Source of the DNA: Vibrio metschnikovii CIP 69.14
GTDB lineage: Bacteria > Pseudomonadota > Gammaproteobacteria > Enterobacterales > Vibrionaceae
Assembly (NCBI RefSeq): GCF_000176155.1
Contig: NZ_ACZO01000007.1
Span: 310,001 to 374,000 of the forward strand
Reading direction: 5' to 3'
DNA: 64,000 nucleotides
Each line of letters starts with the position of its first letter. Positions within the stretch are counted from its first letter, which is position 1. Positions 25,805-34,173 of the stretch are shown here, one piece after another. The position numbers and the translations under genes were made by a program. Below the pieces are notes generated by a model. That model saw only the letters and a program-made list of their open reading frames with translations, was not told where the DNA came from and did no database searches.

Positions 25805-27222
25805 TGGTCAAAATTTGCAAATATAAACAAGTTGAAGCGTATTTACGCCATGCCATTGAGCAACGTTTGTTTAATTCACACGAAAAACTACCATCCATTC
25901 GTGAATTAGCCCTTGCCCTATCGGTGAGCAAAAATACCGTCATTCGAGCCTATCAAGTGTTAGAAGCTCAAGGATGGGTGTACGCTCAGCCAAGAAGTGG
26001 TTACTGTGTTTCGCCACCACCGTCATCGTTAGAAATCAGTGAGCAAACACCTCGCCAAGTCGATTTGTTGTCAATGTCGAAAGACATTCTGGCCAATCCA
26101 ATCAAACACTATGAGATGTCAGCAGGTTCCGCACACCCGAATACCGACTCTAGTGCCATTCGTAGTTTGTATGCACATATCGGACGTCACAGTCGTAAAC
26201 AAACGCATATTCCCAGTCACTATCAACTGCCACCGGGGAATAACCAACTCGTAAAACAGCTAGCAAAACTTTCGCAAGAGAGCGGTATCTTTGCCCAGAG
26301 TCGAGACATTGCCATTACTCATGGAGCACAACAAGCCATCAGCTTAGCTTTTCGAGCGCTCACTCAAGTGGGAGACATCGTGGCCGTCGAGTCGCCTTGT
26401 TATTTTGGTACCTTATTGTTAATCGAGTCTTTAGGGTTAAGAGTGGTGGAAATACCCAGCCACACAATAACTGGCATTGATCTAGATGCACTGGTTGATG
26501 CTTTACAGCGCTGGCCAATCAAAGCGTTATTGCTTACGCCTAATTTTACTAATCCAACAGGGGCATTGATGCCACTGCTACACCGTAAAATACTGCTAGA
26601 AAAAACATCCTCACTGCCAATCATTGAAGATGATGTCTTTGGTTATTTAGGATTTAACGACCCAATCCCCAGCTTAAAAAGCTTGGATAACCACGATAGA
26701 GTTATTTATATTAATTCGCTGTCTAAAACGTTAGATTCTCGACTTCGAATTGGCTGGATAATTGCTGGACAATACATGGAAAAAATAGATAAGATTTTAC
26801 TCAGTGAGAACATGGGCAGCCTAAATTTAATACAATCAGCAGTGGCTGAGTTTCTCTCTTCAGGCCAATACAAAACTCATCTTGCTAAAATGCGCCGCCT
26901 ATATCAATATCGCCAGCAAAAGTTTACCACCATGTTGAACCAAGCATTCAATGGCCAACAAGGATTACAGGGACAATACCACCTCAGTCATCCAGAAGGT
27001 TCCTTTTTAAACTGGCTAACACTACCGTCTCATATCGATACTTACGAGCTCTACCAACAATGTCTACCAAAAAAAATCAGCTTCTTGCCAGGGCATCTAT
27101 TTGCGACCCAACATCAATTCACTCACTGTATTCGCTTTAGCGTGGCAAATTTGAATGATGAAAAAAAATGGCAACCCAGCTTAAATCTTCTCGCACAGAT
27201 GATCACGGCTCAACTAAAATAA
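25804..27222 (+). CDS. MocR-type regulator (GntR helix-turn-helix plus aminotransferase domain)
   Basis: 472 residues. Residues 1-70 are a GntR-type winged helix (LPSIRELALALSVSKNTVIR, then SGYCVSPPP), followed by a class I aminotransferase-like domain with the PLP lysine in YINSLSKTLDSRLRIGWI. Such proteins use pyridoxal phosphate and an amino compound as effectors. Divergence from the EamA transporter suggests control of that transporter. The effector is unknown. Confidence 0.9.
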   Translation: MVKICKYKQVEAYLRHAIEQRLFNSHEKLPSIRELALALSVSKNTVIRAYQVLEAQGWVYAQPRSGYCVSPPPSSLEISEQTPRQVDLLSMSKDILANPIKHYEMSAGSAHPNTDSSAIRSLYAHIGRHSRKQTHIPSHYQLPPGNNQLVKQLAKLSQESGIFAQSRDIAITHGAQQAISLAFRALTQVGDIVAVESPCYFGTLLLIESLGLRVVEIPSHTITGIDLDALVDALQRWPIKALLLTPNFTNPTGALMPLLHRKILLEKTSSLPIIEDDVFGYLGFNDPIPSLKSLDNHDRVIYINSLSKTLDSRLRIGWIIAGQYMEKIDKILLSENMGSLNLIQSAVAEFLSSGQYKTHLAKMRRLYQYRQQKFTTMLNQAFNGQQGLQGQYHLSHPEGSFLNWLTLPSHIDTYELYQQCLPKKISFLPGHLFATQHQFTHCIRFSVANLNDEKKWQPSLNLLAQMITAQLK

Positions 27223-27321
27223 AGATAAACCGAAGCAAATCATCTTAGTTCGCAGAGATCCGCCCCCATTAACCACTATGATGTACAGTTAAATACAATA
27301 AAAGAATAATAAGGATTATCC

Positions 27322-27849
27322 ATGAAACACCAGCTATCTCTTAGAGCTTTAGAGCGCGGCGACTTGCGCTTTATTCATAATTTGAATAATAACCGCAACA
27401 TTATGTCTTACTGGTTTGAAGAGCCGTATGAATCGTTTGATGAACTGGAAGAGTTGTACAACAAACACATTCATGACAACGCCGAACGGCGTTTCGTGGT
27501 TGAGAATCAGCAAAAAGATCTGATTGGCTTAGTCGAGCTCATCGAAATTAACTACATCCACCGCAGTGCTGAATTTCAAATCATCATTACCCCAGAGCAT
27601 CAAGGTAAAGGGTTTGCCCGCACCTTAATTCATCGTGCGCTGGATTACTCTTTCACCATTCTCAATTTACACAAAATTTATCTGCATGTATCGATTGAAA
27701 ACGATAAAGCGATTCATCTATATGAAAAATGTGGTTTTATTGAAGAAGGGCATTTAGTACAAGAGTTTTTCATTAATGGTCGTTACCGAGACGTCAAACG
27801 GATGTACATTCTGCAAAGCGACTATTTAAAAAAAACCTATCCAGAATAA
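27322..27849 (+). CDS. speG: Spermidine N1-acetyltransferase
   Basis: SpeG acetylates spermidine and spermine using acetyl-CoA, preventing polyamine toxicity. The 175-residue GNAT protein has the acetyl-CoA loop EHQGKGFARTL and the polyamine-site region YWFEEPYESFDELEELYNKH. It is nearly identical, by memory, to the structurally studied V. cholerae SpeG. Ribosome site AATAAGGATT precedes the ATG at 27322. Confidence 0.95.
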   Translation: MKHQLSLRALERGDLRFIHNLNNNRNIMSYWFEEPYESFDELEELYNKHIHDNAERRFVVENQQKDLIGLVELIEINYIHRSAEFQIIITPEHQGKGFARTLIHRALDYSFTILNLHKIYLHVSIENDKAIHLYEKCGFIEEGHLVQEFFINGRYRDVKRMYILQSDYLKKTYPE

Positions 27850-27875
27850 ACCTTTTCAAAATAATCAACGCTATC

Positions 27876-27910
27876 GCAGCAGAGAGTTAAGCTTAGCTCT
27901 CTGCTTGCTA
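27876..27910. terminator. Hairpin between convergent speG and exonuclease genes
   Basis: AGCAGAGAG / CTCTCTGCT with a partly self-pairing loop (TTAAGCTTAG). Suitable for terminating both genes; the T tract is modest. Confidence 0.55.
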
Positions 27911-27931
27911 AGTAAAATAGTGCTCTTCAAT

Positions 27932-28642
27932 TTACATCATCAACTTTTCAACTCTTGGCATATGCCCTCTAAAGATCGATTTCACTTGCGCAGTAAATAA
28001 TTCGGCAGTGGCCAGAGCATCCATAGCTGCCGAATGAGCACTATACTGAGGCAACCCATAACGAGCCCGAACATCATGTAACTGAAAACTGCGTTGTATA
28101 TCCGTTTGCCCTTGATAGGTCATCTGCTTTTCGATTTGCAATGTGTCTATCCACACACAAGGGAACTGCTCTAAGCCATAACGCTGTTGTAAATAGCGTT
28201 CTACAAAAGCACGCTCAATACACGAACCATGAACCAATGCGACTTTTCCTGCCAAGCGAATAAAAAGGCGATCCATTGCCTCATCCAGCGTTAATCCTGC
28301 AGATAATATTTTAGGGGTAATATGATTAATTTGTGCCGATTGGGCGGTAATAAATTGTGGATGACAAACGAACAACTCTTCGCTCGCAGCAAGATCGATT
28401 TCATCCAGCGTCATATCAACCCAGCCTAAGCTCAAGATATGATCTTGTCTAGCGTTAACCCCTGACGTTTCAAAATCGAAAGCAACGAAATCGACTTGAA
28501 CAATCATAGCCTCAATACAAGGCAGAGGAGTATTCAAATAATGGGCTAAACCGGGAGACCACTCGGCATTCTTTGCTAAATGTTGTTGCTGTTGATAACG
28601 TTTACTTGACGATTCGAAATGGCGTTTAAGTGCTTGAAACAT
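27932..28642 (-). CDS. DnaQ-like 3'-5' exonuclease
   Basis: 236-residue DEDD-family exonuclease. Exo I motif FDFETSGVNARQDHILSLGW (catalytic D and E), Exo II around ALVHGSCIERAFVERYL, and Exo III HSAAMDALATAELF (H and D). Fourth acidic residue and histidine spacing fit the DEDDh subclass. It starts 4 bp after the stop of the cNMP/CBS/DUF294 gene, so the two are co-transcribed; this pair is common in vibrios. The physiological substrate is not known. Confidence 0.88.
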   Translation of the reverse strand: MFQALKRHFESSSKRYQQQQHLAKNAEWSPGLAHYLNTPLPCIEAMIVQVDFVAFDFETSGVNARQDHILSLGWVDMTLDEIDLAASEELFVCHPQFITAQSAQINHITPKILSAGLTLDEAMDRLFIRLAGKVALVHGSCIERAFVERYLQQRYGLEQFPCVWIDTLQIEKQMTYQGQTDIQRSFQLHDVRARYGLPQYSAHSAAMDALATAELFTAQVKSIFRGHMPRVEKLMM

Positions 28643-28646
28643 GAGT

Positions 28647-30518
28647 TTATCCCTTTAAGAATCTGATCTTAGCGACGTCCTGTAGCTCACTGATGATTTT
28701 AAATGCTTCTTTAAGGTGCTTTCGTTCAAAACTGCTGAACGAGTCAGGAGCAATATGATTATTGGCCTCCTTCCCTTCACGAATGGCTTGTAACTGATGC
28801 TGAAAGCGAACTTGAGTAATAAACTTAAACGCTCCAATTATATTTTGGCAACTGTCTTCTGACATCATGCCTTGCTGAACAGCAAACCTAAATCGTTCTT
28901 CCGTTCCAGTCATCGAGCCTCCTGCAGCTAAACTAAAAATACGTGCTAGATCGATGATTAAATTTAAAGCAAATTTCTTAATATTAAGAGTGTTACTGTT
29001 TTCTCCGCCTTTTTCGAGAACAAGATGATTAAAAATGCCCAAAGGAGGCTGAGTATCAATAGCATCACGTACCAACGCTGGTAAAAAAATCGGACTATTT
29101 TGTAAACACTCATGAAGGTAGTGCTGCATCTGCTCAACCAGTTCACTGTTACCGTAAATGGACCGAACTTCTAGAAAAACGCTAATACTCAACAGCTTAT
29201 TGTATTCTGGACTCGTAACCCATTTATGATAATATTTTTTCCAGATATTCAGCGGTTGACACCATTTGGGTGACGCTGCCATATATTTACCATCACACAA
29301 TGGATAACCACAAGCAGCCAACCCATTACAAACACGCATCGCTAAATGAGTAAAGTAGAGCCTATCATCTGGCTTTGCATTATCGGCTAATACCAAGGCA
29401 CTGTCTTGATCTGATAACATATGGACTTCATTGCGTGCATGTGAGCCCGCAACTACCCAAGCATACTCACAAGGTGGTGGGCCTAACAACTCTTCGGTAA
29501 TTTGCAGTAAGCGACGTGTAAAAGCATCCATGATCATCGACATGACTCGCCCTTGTATCTCAGCGCTCACTCCGCTTTCAACTAACGATTCAAAAATAGC
29601 CTGTTTTTCTGATTTTAACGCAGCTAACGCATTAACTGAGCTGGCATATTTAATTTTTTCAATTAAAAACAGCGCTTGTGTTCGATGATTGTGAACCAGA
29701 TGTGAAGTCGTTAATAACCCAACAACCTGATTACCATTGACCACAGGCAAACAACGAATGTTATATTGCAGCATAATAGAAATGGCTTGAATCACTTTAT
29801 CATCGGCATGGATAAGTTGTGGGTTTTTGGTCATCACGTGACGAATAGGCTGAGTAATATTAACCGCTGCAGCGACTACATTACGCGTCATGTCTCGATC
29901 GGTAACAATACCGACAATTTCATCCTGCCGGGTAATCACCGCGCATGAACTAAAGCGCCCTTCCTCACCACACATCGCTTGAGCCACCTGATGAATTGAC
30001 AAGTTTTCATCGGCGATGGTAATGTTATCACTCGCGATTTCCGAGACTCGACGAAAGAAAAGCCCCTTTTCTTCTTCTCGACAGGTATGTTCCACCGCAG
30101 AGTTCAATCGTAGTCGTGCTTGAGCCGCAAAATAATCCGCAAACTCTGGATGCTCAGCACTGATTTTCAACATATTATGATGTGGCACGAGATACAATAA
30201 TGAATCTTGGATAGCCTCAGCTTGATAGCCATCTTCAGCTTCTTTCAACGGCTCTAAAAAAGTAAAACCAAATTGATCTTCCTCTCCTAAACGCGCACGT
30301 AATTCACCATCACGGCGGCGTTGTTCTATTGCCCCCGTTCGAACAATATACAGATAACGTTCTTCACACTGTGCGCTAAACTCAATTCGCTCTCCTCGCG
30401 CCAGATAACGCACTTTGACTTGATTTGCTAATGACTCAACCATCTTTTTGGGAAGCTTATCAAACGGGTCAATTGTGACTAAAAAATTATAAATATTAGG
30501 CGTTAGTGATGAACCCAT
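28647..30518 (-). CDS. cNMP-binding / CBS / DUF294 nucleotidyltransferase-like protein
   Basis: 623 residues in four parts. About residues 15-135 are a cyclic-nucleotide-binding-like domain; 160-290 a CBS pair (VTDRDMTRNVV, then DKVIQAISIMLQYNIRCLPV); 300-460 a DUF294 nucleotidyltransferase-like domain (VAGSHARNEV then LSDQDSAL, with the G-S and D-x-D metal ligands); 480-623 a DUF294 C-terminal helical domain. It is probably a nucleotide-sensing signalling enzyme, target unknown. In other gammaproteobacteria this gene pair lies beside acs/actP; here no acetate genes are present. Confidence 0.88.
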   Translation of the reverse strand: MGSSLTPNIYNFLVTIDPFDKLPKKMVESLANQVKVRYLARGERIEFSAQCEERYLYIVRTGAIEQRRRDGELRARLGEEDQFGFTFLEPLKEAEDGYQAEAIQDSLLYLVPHHNMLKISAEHPEFADYFAAQARLRLNSAVEHTCREEEKGLFFRRVSEIASDNITIADENLSIHQVAQAMCGEEGRFSSCAVITRQDEIVGIVTDRDMTRNVVAAAVNITQPIRHVMTKNPQLIHADDKVIQAISIMLQYNIRCLPVVNGNQVVGLLTTSHLVHNHRTQALFLIEKIKYASSVNALAALKSEKQAIFESLVESGVSAEIQGRVMSMIMDAFTRRLLQITEELLGPPPCEYAWVVAGSHARNEVHMLSDQDSALVLADNAKPDDRLYFTHLAMRVCNGLAACGYPLCDGKYMAASPKWCQPLNIWKKYYHKWVTSPEYNKLLSISVFLEVRSIYGNSELVEQMQHYLHECLQNSPIFLPALVRDAIDTQPPLGIFNHLVLEKGGENSNTLNIKKFALNLIIDLARIFSLAAGGSMTGTEERFRFAVQQGMMSEDSCQNIIGAFKFITQVRFQHQLQAIREGKEANNHIAPDSFSSFERKHLKEAFKIISELQDVAKIRFLKG

Positions 30519-30564
30519 ATGAACCTCTAGATATTAAAACGACGTTTCATTAAGTTACACATCG

Positions 30565-30597
30565 ACAAATAAAGCAGCCTAAGGCTGCTTTATTTGT
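30565..30597. terminator. Terminator of kdgR
   Basis: ACAAATAAAGCAGCC TAA GGCTGCTTTATTTGT, perfect 15-bp stem just after the kdgR stop and upstream of the next leftward gene. Confidence 0.8.
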
Positions 30598-30601
30598 CCC
30601 C

Positions 30602-31384
30602 TTAAGCGGGGTAATTGTTATAACCAAGCTGTGCGGAAATATTGCGCCCTGCCGTTTGTAATAAACCCACATAATAATCCAAACGCTGTTCATCAAAGCG
30701 AATGGTTGGTAAAGAAATCGACAACCCAGCAATAATATGGCCAAACCGATCGTACACAGGAGCGGCGATACAGCGTAAACCAGGTTCTTGCTCTTCATTA
30801 TCTTGCGCAAAATGTTGCGCACGAACTCGTTCTAGCTCGGCGATCAACTGATCGGTATTTTCTAATGTGTTTTCGGTATGTTTGATAAACTCGACATCCG
30901 CTAATGTGTCACGAACAAACATTTCTTCTCTGTCTGATAAGAGCACCTTACCGATAGCCGTACTATACAATGGGTTACGACGCCCAATGCGTGATTGCAT
31001 CCGCAAGTTATAGCCAGAATCAATTTTATGAATATAGATGATGCCGTTACCATCCAACGCACCTAAATGCAGTGCTTCATTCGTTTGCTGTGAAATAAAG
31101 CGCATTTCTTTATCCGCTAATTCGACTAAATCGACATATTCAAGTGACTTAGAACCGAGTTCAAACAATTTTAAAGTGAGGCGGTATTTATCAGCTTCGC
31201 CTTCTTGAGCCACGTAGCCCATCGATTTCATTGTTTGTAAAAATCGATAAGTGGTAGCTTTCGATGTCATCAAGCGCTGAGAAAGCTCAGAAACACCGAT
31301 CTCTTTTTGCTCACCCAAAGCTTGAAGAATGCTAAAGACTTTCAGAACAGAAGATACTGGTTCTGGCTGCGTTGATTTTTCCAT
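30602..31384 (-). CDS. kdgR: IclR-family pectin-degradation repressor KdgR
   Basis: KdgR represses pectin and oligogalacturonate genes and is released by 2-keto-3-deoxygluconate. The 260-residue product has an N-terminal winged helix (IGVSELSQRLMTSKATTYRF) and the IclR effector domain (YIHKIDSGYNLRMQSRIGRR, NEEQEPGLRCIAAPV), closely matching enterobacterial KdgR. Start ATG at 31384, with AGGATCAATA upstream. It is divergent from kduD, with two candidate KdgR boxes between, so it probably represses itself as well. Confidence 0.95.
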   Translation of the reverse strand: MEKSTQPEPVSSVLKVFSILQALGEQKEIGVSELSQRLMTSKATTYRFLQTMKSMGYVAQEGEADKYRLTLKLFELGSKSLEYVDLVELADKEMRFISQQTNEALHLGALDGNGIIYIHKIDSGYNLRMQSRIGRRNPLYSTAIGKVLLSDREEMFVRDTLADVEFIKHTENTLENTDQLIAELERVRAQHFAQDNEEQEPGLRCIAAPVYDRFGHIIAGLSISLPTIRFDEQRLDYYVGLLQTAGRNISAQLGYNNYPA

Positions 31385-31446
31385 TATTGATCCTTGCTGT
31401 TTCTTTTGTGTTTTTATTATAACCATTCACTTTATGTTAACCACTA

Positions 31447-31467
31447 TTTTTAAAAAGCCTTTTCAAT
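31447..31467. promoter_or_regulatory. Candidate KdgR operator 1 (kdgR/kduD)
   Basis: TTTTAAAAAGCCTTTTCAAT, resembling the TGAAA...TTTCA KdgR pattern, in the kdgR promoter. Confidence 0.5.
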
Positions 31468-31520
31468 ATTTTGAAACCGCGCAAATCTCAATGACAAAAA
31501 AACAAGACCGGCATCAATAT

Positions 31521-31541
31521 TTTTAAAACAGCTTTTCAAAA
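31521..31541. promoter_or_regulatory. Candidate KdgR operator 2 (kdgR/kduD)
   Basis: TTTTAAAACAGCTTTTCAAA, near-palindromic and a close copy of operator 1, 100 bp before kduD. Confidence 0.6.
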
Positions 31542-31640
31542 ATATTTGCGTTTAGGTTAATTTTCAGGGACGATACAACTACTGGGTGAGATGGCGAATC
31601 TAGCCGAATCACAACACCACTGCTATGAAGGAAAAATATT

Positions 31641-32402
31641 ATGATTCTTGATTCATTCAACTTAGAAGGCAAAGTTGCCATCGTTACAGGTTGTGATACA
31701 GGCTTAGGTCAAGGAATGGCGCTCAGTCTCGCTAAAGCTGGATGTGATATTGTTGGAGTAAATATTGTCGAGCCAACAGAAACCATAGAAAAAATGGCTG
31801 AAACGGGACGTAAGTTTATCGATATCCGTGCCAACCTCATGGTGTTAGACGATATTCCATCAATTGTTGATCGCGCAGTGACCGAGCTAGGACATATCGA
31901 TATCTTAGTTAATAACGCAGGTATCATTCGCCGTAATGATGCCATCGAATTCAGCGAGAAAGACTGGGACGATGTCATGAACATCAATATCAAATCGGTA
32001 TTTTTCATGTCACAAGCCGTAGCCAAACAATTTATTGCACAAGGTAAAGGCGGGAAAATCGTCAACATCGCTTCAATGCTCTCTTTCCAAGGCGGTATTC
32101 GTGTTCCTTCTTATACAGCATCCAAAAGTGGCGTAATGGGTATTACACGTCTGATGGCCAATGAATGGGCTCAGCACAACGTAAATGTCAACGCGATTGC
32201 TCCAGGTTACATGGCAACCAACAATACTGCAGCTCTTCGCTCTGATGAAGAACGCAGTAAAGAAATTCTTGACCGCATTCCAGCCGGTCGCTGGGGAACA
32301 CCGAATGACTTAGCTGGCCCGGTTATCTTTTTAGCCTCTTCAGCCTCTGATTATATCAATGGTTACACGATTGCCGTTGATGGTGGTTGGTTAGCACGTT
32401 AA
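31641..32402 (+). CDS. kduD: 2-dehydro-3-deoxy-D-gluconate 5-dehydrogenase KduD
   Basis: NAD-dependent reductase that turns 2,5-diketo-3-deoxygluconate into 2-keto-3-deoxygluconate (KDG). 253-residue short-chain dehydrogenase with cofactor motif TGCDTGLGQG, NNAG, and the catalytic Tyr and Lys of SYTASKSG. Ribosome site GAAGGAAAAAT. It leads a four-gene block: kduD, ygjV-like, kdgF, rpiB-like isomerase. Confidence 0.94.
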   Translation: MILDSFNLEGKVAIVTGCDTGLGQGMALSLAKAGCDIVGVNIVEPTETIEKMAETGRKFIDIRANLMVLDDIPSIVDRAVTELGHIDILVNNAGIIRRNDAIEFSEKDWDDVMNINIKSVFFMSQAVAKQFIAQGKGGKIVNIASMLSFQGGIRVPSYTASKSGVMGITRLMANEWAQHNVNVNAIAPGYMATNNTAALRSDEERSKEILDRIPAGRWGTPNDLAGPVIFLASSASDYINGYTIAVDGGWLAR

Positions 32403-32424
32403 TCACACATAAGTATTCGAGAAG

Positions 32425-32946
32425 ATGATGGTAGATTTATCACTGGCTCAAGCTTTAGGGTTGGTTAGTTTTGCTTTAGGGATCTCCACTTTTTACCAAA
32501 AAGACGACCGACGATTAAAAATCATTATGTTGATTTTTAATCTCAATCATCTTCTCCACTTTTTCTTGCTTGGCTCGATGGTATCCGCGTTCAGCGCGGC
32601 ACTATCTGCATTAAGAACAGGCAGCTCTATTTATACCTCCTCCAAATATGTTGCGATGCTTTTTTTGATTGCGGGAGGCGTATTAGGGATATCGATTGCT
32701 GAACACTGGTCGGATTTATGGCCAGTCATCGGCACTATGATTGGTACGTTTGCTATTTTCATGTTGCGTGGTGTATCAATGCGCATTGCCTTTTTAATTG
32801 GCGCATGTTGCTGGCTAACCAATAATATTTTGATCGGTTCCATCGGCGGAACTCTGCTCGAACTAACCGTGATCATGGTCAATAGTGTGACCATTTATCG
32901 GCTGTTACGTGATCAAAAACGAATCATCGCAACCCAAACTCTATAA
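32425..32946 (+). CDS. YgjV-family inner membrane protein
   Basis: 173 residues, five to six predicted membrane helices, matching the YgjV family of small membrane proteins. The function of the family is unknown. Its position between kduD and kdgF (22 and 14 bp gaps) links it to uronate use, perhaps in uptake or export of an intermediate; this is inference from context. Two neighbouring ATG codons (32425, 32428) are possible starts. Confidence 0.82.
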   Translation: MMVDLSLAQALGLVSFALGISTFYQKDDRRLKIIMLIFNLNHLLHFFLLGSMVSAFSAALSALRTGSSIYTSSKYVAMLFLIAGGVLGISIAEHWSDLWPVIGTMIGTFAIFMLRGVSMRIAFLIGACCWLTNNILIGSIGGTLLELTVIMVNSVTIYRLLRDQKRIIATQTL

Positions 32947-32960
32947 AAGAAGGAGATACG

Positions 32961-33284
32961 ATGTTTGTCTATAACAAAGAGGTAAAGCTAGAAGATCTCG
33001 GCGCAGGTGTATCACGCAAAATTCTCGCGTACAGTGACAATATAATGAGTGTCGAAGTGTACTTTGAGAAAGGGGCCGTAGGCCCAATGCATAGTCATCC
33101 ACATGAGCAATTAACTTATGTGCTGTCGGGAGAGTTCGAATTCACCATTGGCGATGAAACCAAAATCGTCAAAGCTGGCGATGCCTTATACAAAGAGCCG
33201 AATGTTATGCATGGCTGTGTCTGCCGAGAAGCTGGCGTATTGTTAGATAACTTTACTCCGATGCGCAAAGATTTTATTCAATAA
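32961..33284 (+). CDS. kdgF: KdgF, cupin that linearises unsaturated uronates
   Basis: KdgF converts the unsaturated galacturonate released by pectate lyases to the linear ketonized form (5-keto-4-deoxyuronate). The 107-residue single cupin carries the metal-binding histidines and glutamine in HSHPHEQLTYV and a further histidine in EPNVMHGC. Strong ribosome site AAGGAGATAACG. Fits exactly between lyases and the isomerase in the pathway. Confidence 0.93.
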   Translation: MFVYNKEVKLEDLGAGVSRKILAYSDNIMSVEVYFEKGAVGPMHSHPHEQLTYVLSGEFEFTIGDETKIVKAGDALYKEPNVMHGCVCREAGVLLDNFTPMRKDFIQ

Positions 33285-33335
33285 TCACTTTATTTTTACT
33301 CTTATGTTAAGCGGCTTAGCCGCAGGAGAAACACC

Positions 33336-33971
33336 ATGAAAATCGCACTGATGATGGAAAACAGCCAAGCAGCGAAGAATGCTATGGTACTGAATGAACT
33401 GAACACCGTCGCGACACCATTAGGCAACGATGTATTCAACGTCGGTATGTCCGATGACAATGACCATCACCTGACTTATATCCATTTAGGGATCATGGCC
33501 AGTATTTTGCTAAACTCAAAAGCGGTCGATTTTGTTGTTACAGGTTGTGGTACAGGGCAAGGCGCCATGATGTCTTGTAACCTTCATCCCGGTGTTATTT
33601 GTGGTTACTGTTTAGAGCCCTCAGATGCTTTCTTATTTAACCAGATCAACAATGGCAATGCTCTCGCATTAGCTTTTGCTAAAGGATTCGGTTGGGCGGG
33701 CGAATTAAATGTTCGCTACATTTTTGAAAAAGCCTTTACAGGTCAAAGAGGTCAAGGCTACCCCATTGAGCGCGCTGAGCCACAACAGCGCAACGCAGGC
33801 ATTCTTAGCCAAGTGAAATCTGCCGTAGCAAAAGACGTGGTGACGGCTCTACGTTCGATTGATCAAGATTTGGTCAAAACTGCGGTAGGTGGTGCGCGTT
33901 TCCAAGAGTGTTTCTTCGCGCATTGCCAAGTACCAGAAATTGCAGAATACGTTCAATCACTACTTAACTAA
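33336..33971 (+). CDS. RpiB/LacAB-family isomerase, probable 4-deoxy-L-threo-5-hexosulose-uronate isomerase (DhuI-like)
   Basis: 211 residues. The RpiB fold is recognisable from the VVTGCGTGQGAMMSCN loop with the catalytic cysteine, and the C-terminal half is longer than in ribose-5-phosphate isomerase B. RpiB-type isomerases (DhuI) replace KduI in some uronate pathways, for example in streptococcal glycosaminoglycan use. No kduI is present in this island, and this gene sits beside kdgF and kduD, so it most likely makes 2,5-diketo-3-deoxygluconate for KduD. The substrate is inferred from context. Confidence 0.85.
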   Translation: MKIALMMENSQAAKNAMVLNELNTVATPLGNDVFNVGMSDDNDHHLTYIHLGIMASILLNSKAVDFVVTGCGTGQGAMMSCNLHPGVICGYCLEPSDAFLFNQINNGNALALAFAKGFGWAGELNVRYIFEKAFTGQRGQGYPIERAEPQQRNAGILSQVKSAVAKDVVTALRSIDQDLVKTAVGGARFQECFFAHCQVPEIAEYVQSLLN

Positions 33972-34005
33972 TCACCGCACCACTACTTTTTCAATGTGTC
34001 ACTTT

Positions 34006-34029
34006 AGCCAGCCTTATGCTGGCTTTTTT
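34006..34029 (+). terminator. Terminator of the kduD block
   Basis: AGCCAGC CTTAT GCTGGCT followed by TTTTT, 35 bp after the isomerase gene. Confidence 0.88.
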
Positions 34030-34099
34030 GCTATGGGCGGTGTTTCAATCGCTTACCTTAAGTATGATCTTTTCTGAAGGTATTTTATTTCTCACTTGA

Positions 34100-34125
34100 G
34101 TTATTCTCTTAGCTGTGTTTTAAGG
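34100..34125 (+). promoter_or_regulatory. Motif upstream of the MocR gene, shared with the cydA promoter
   Basis: GTTATTCTCTT then CTGTGTTTTAA, matching the sequence at 35617-35640 upstream of cydA with a 2-base length difference. Probably an operator of the MocR protein acting on its own gene. Confidence 0.5.
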
Positions 34126-34173
34126 TTGAGATAATCTCAATCGATTTAAGCTATTTATCAAGAAGGGCTTTTG

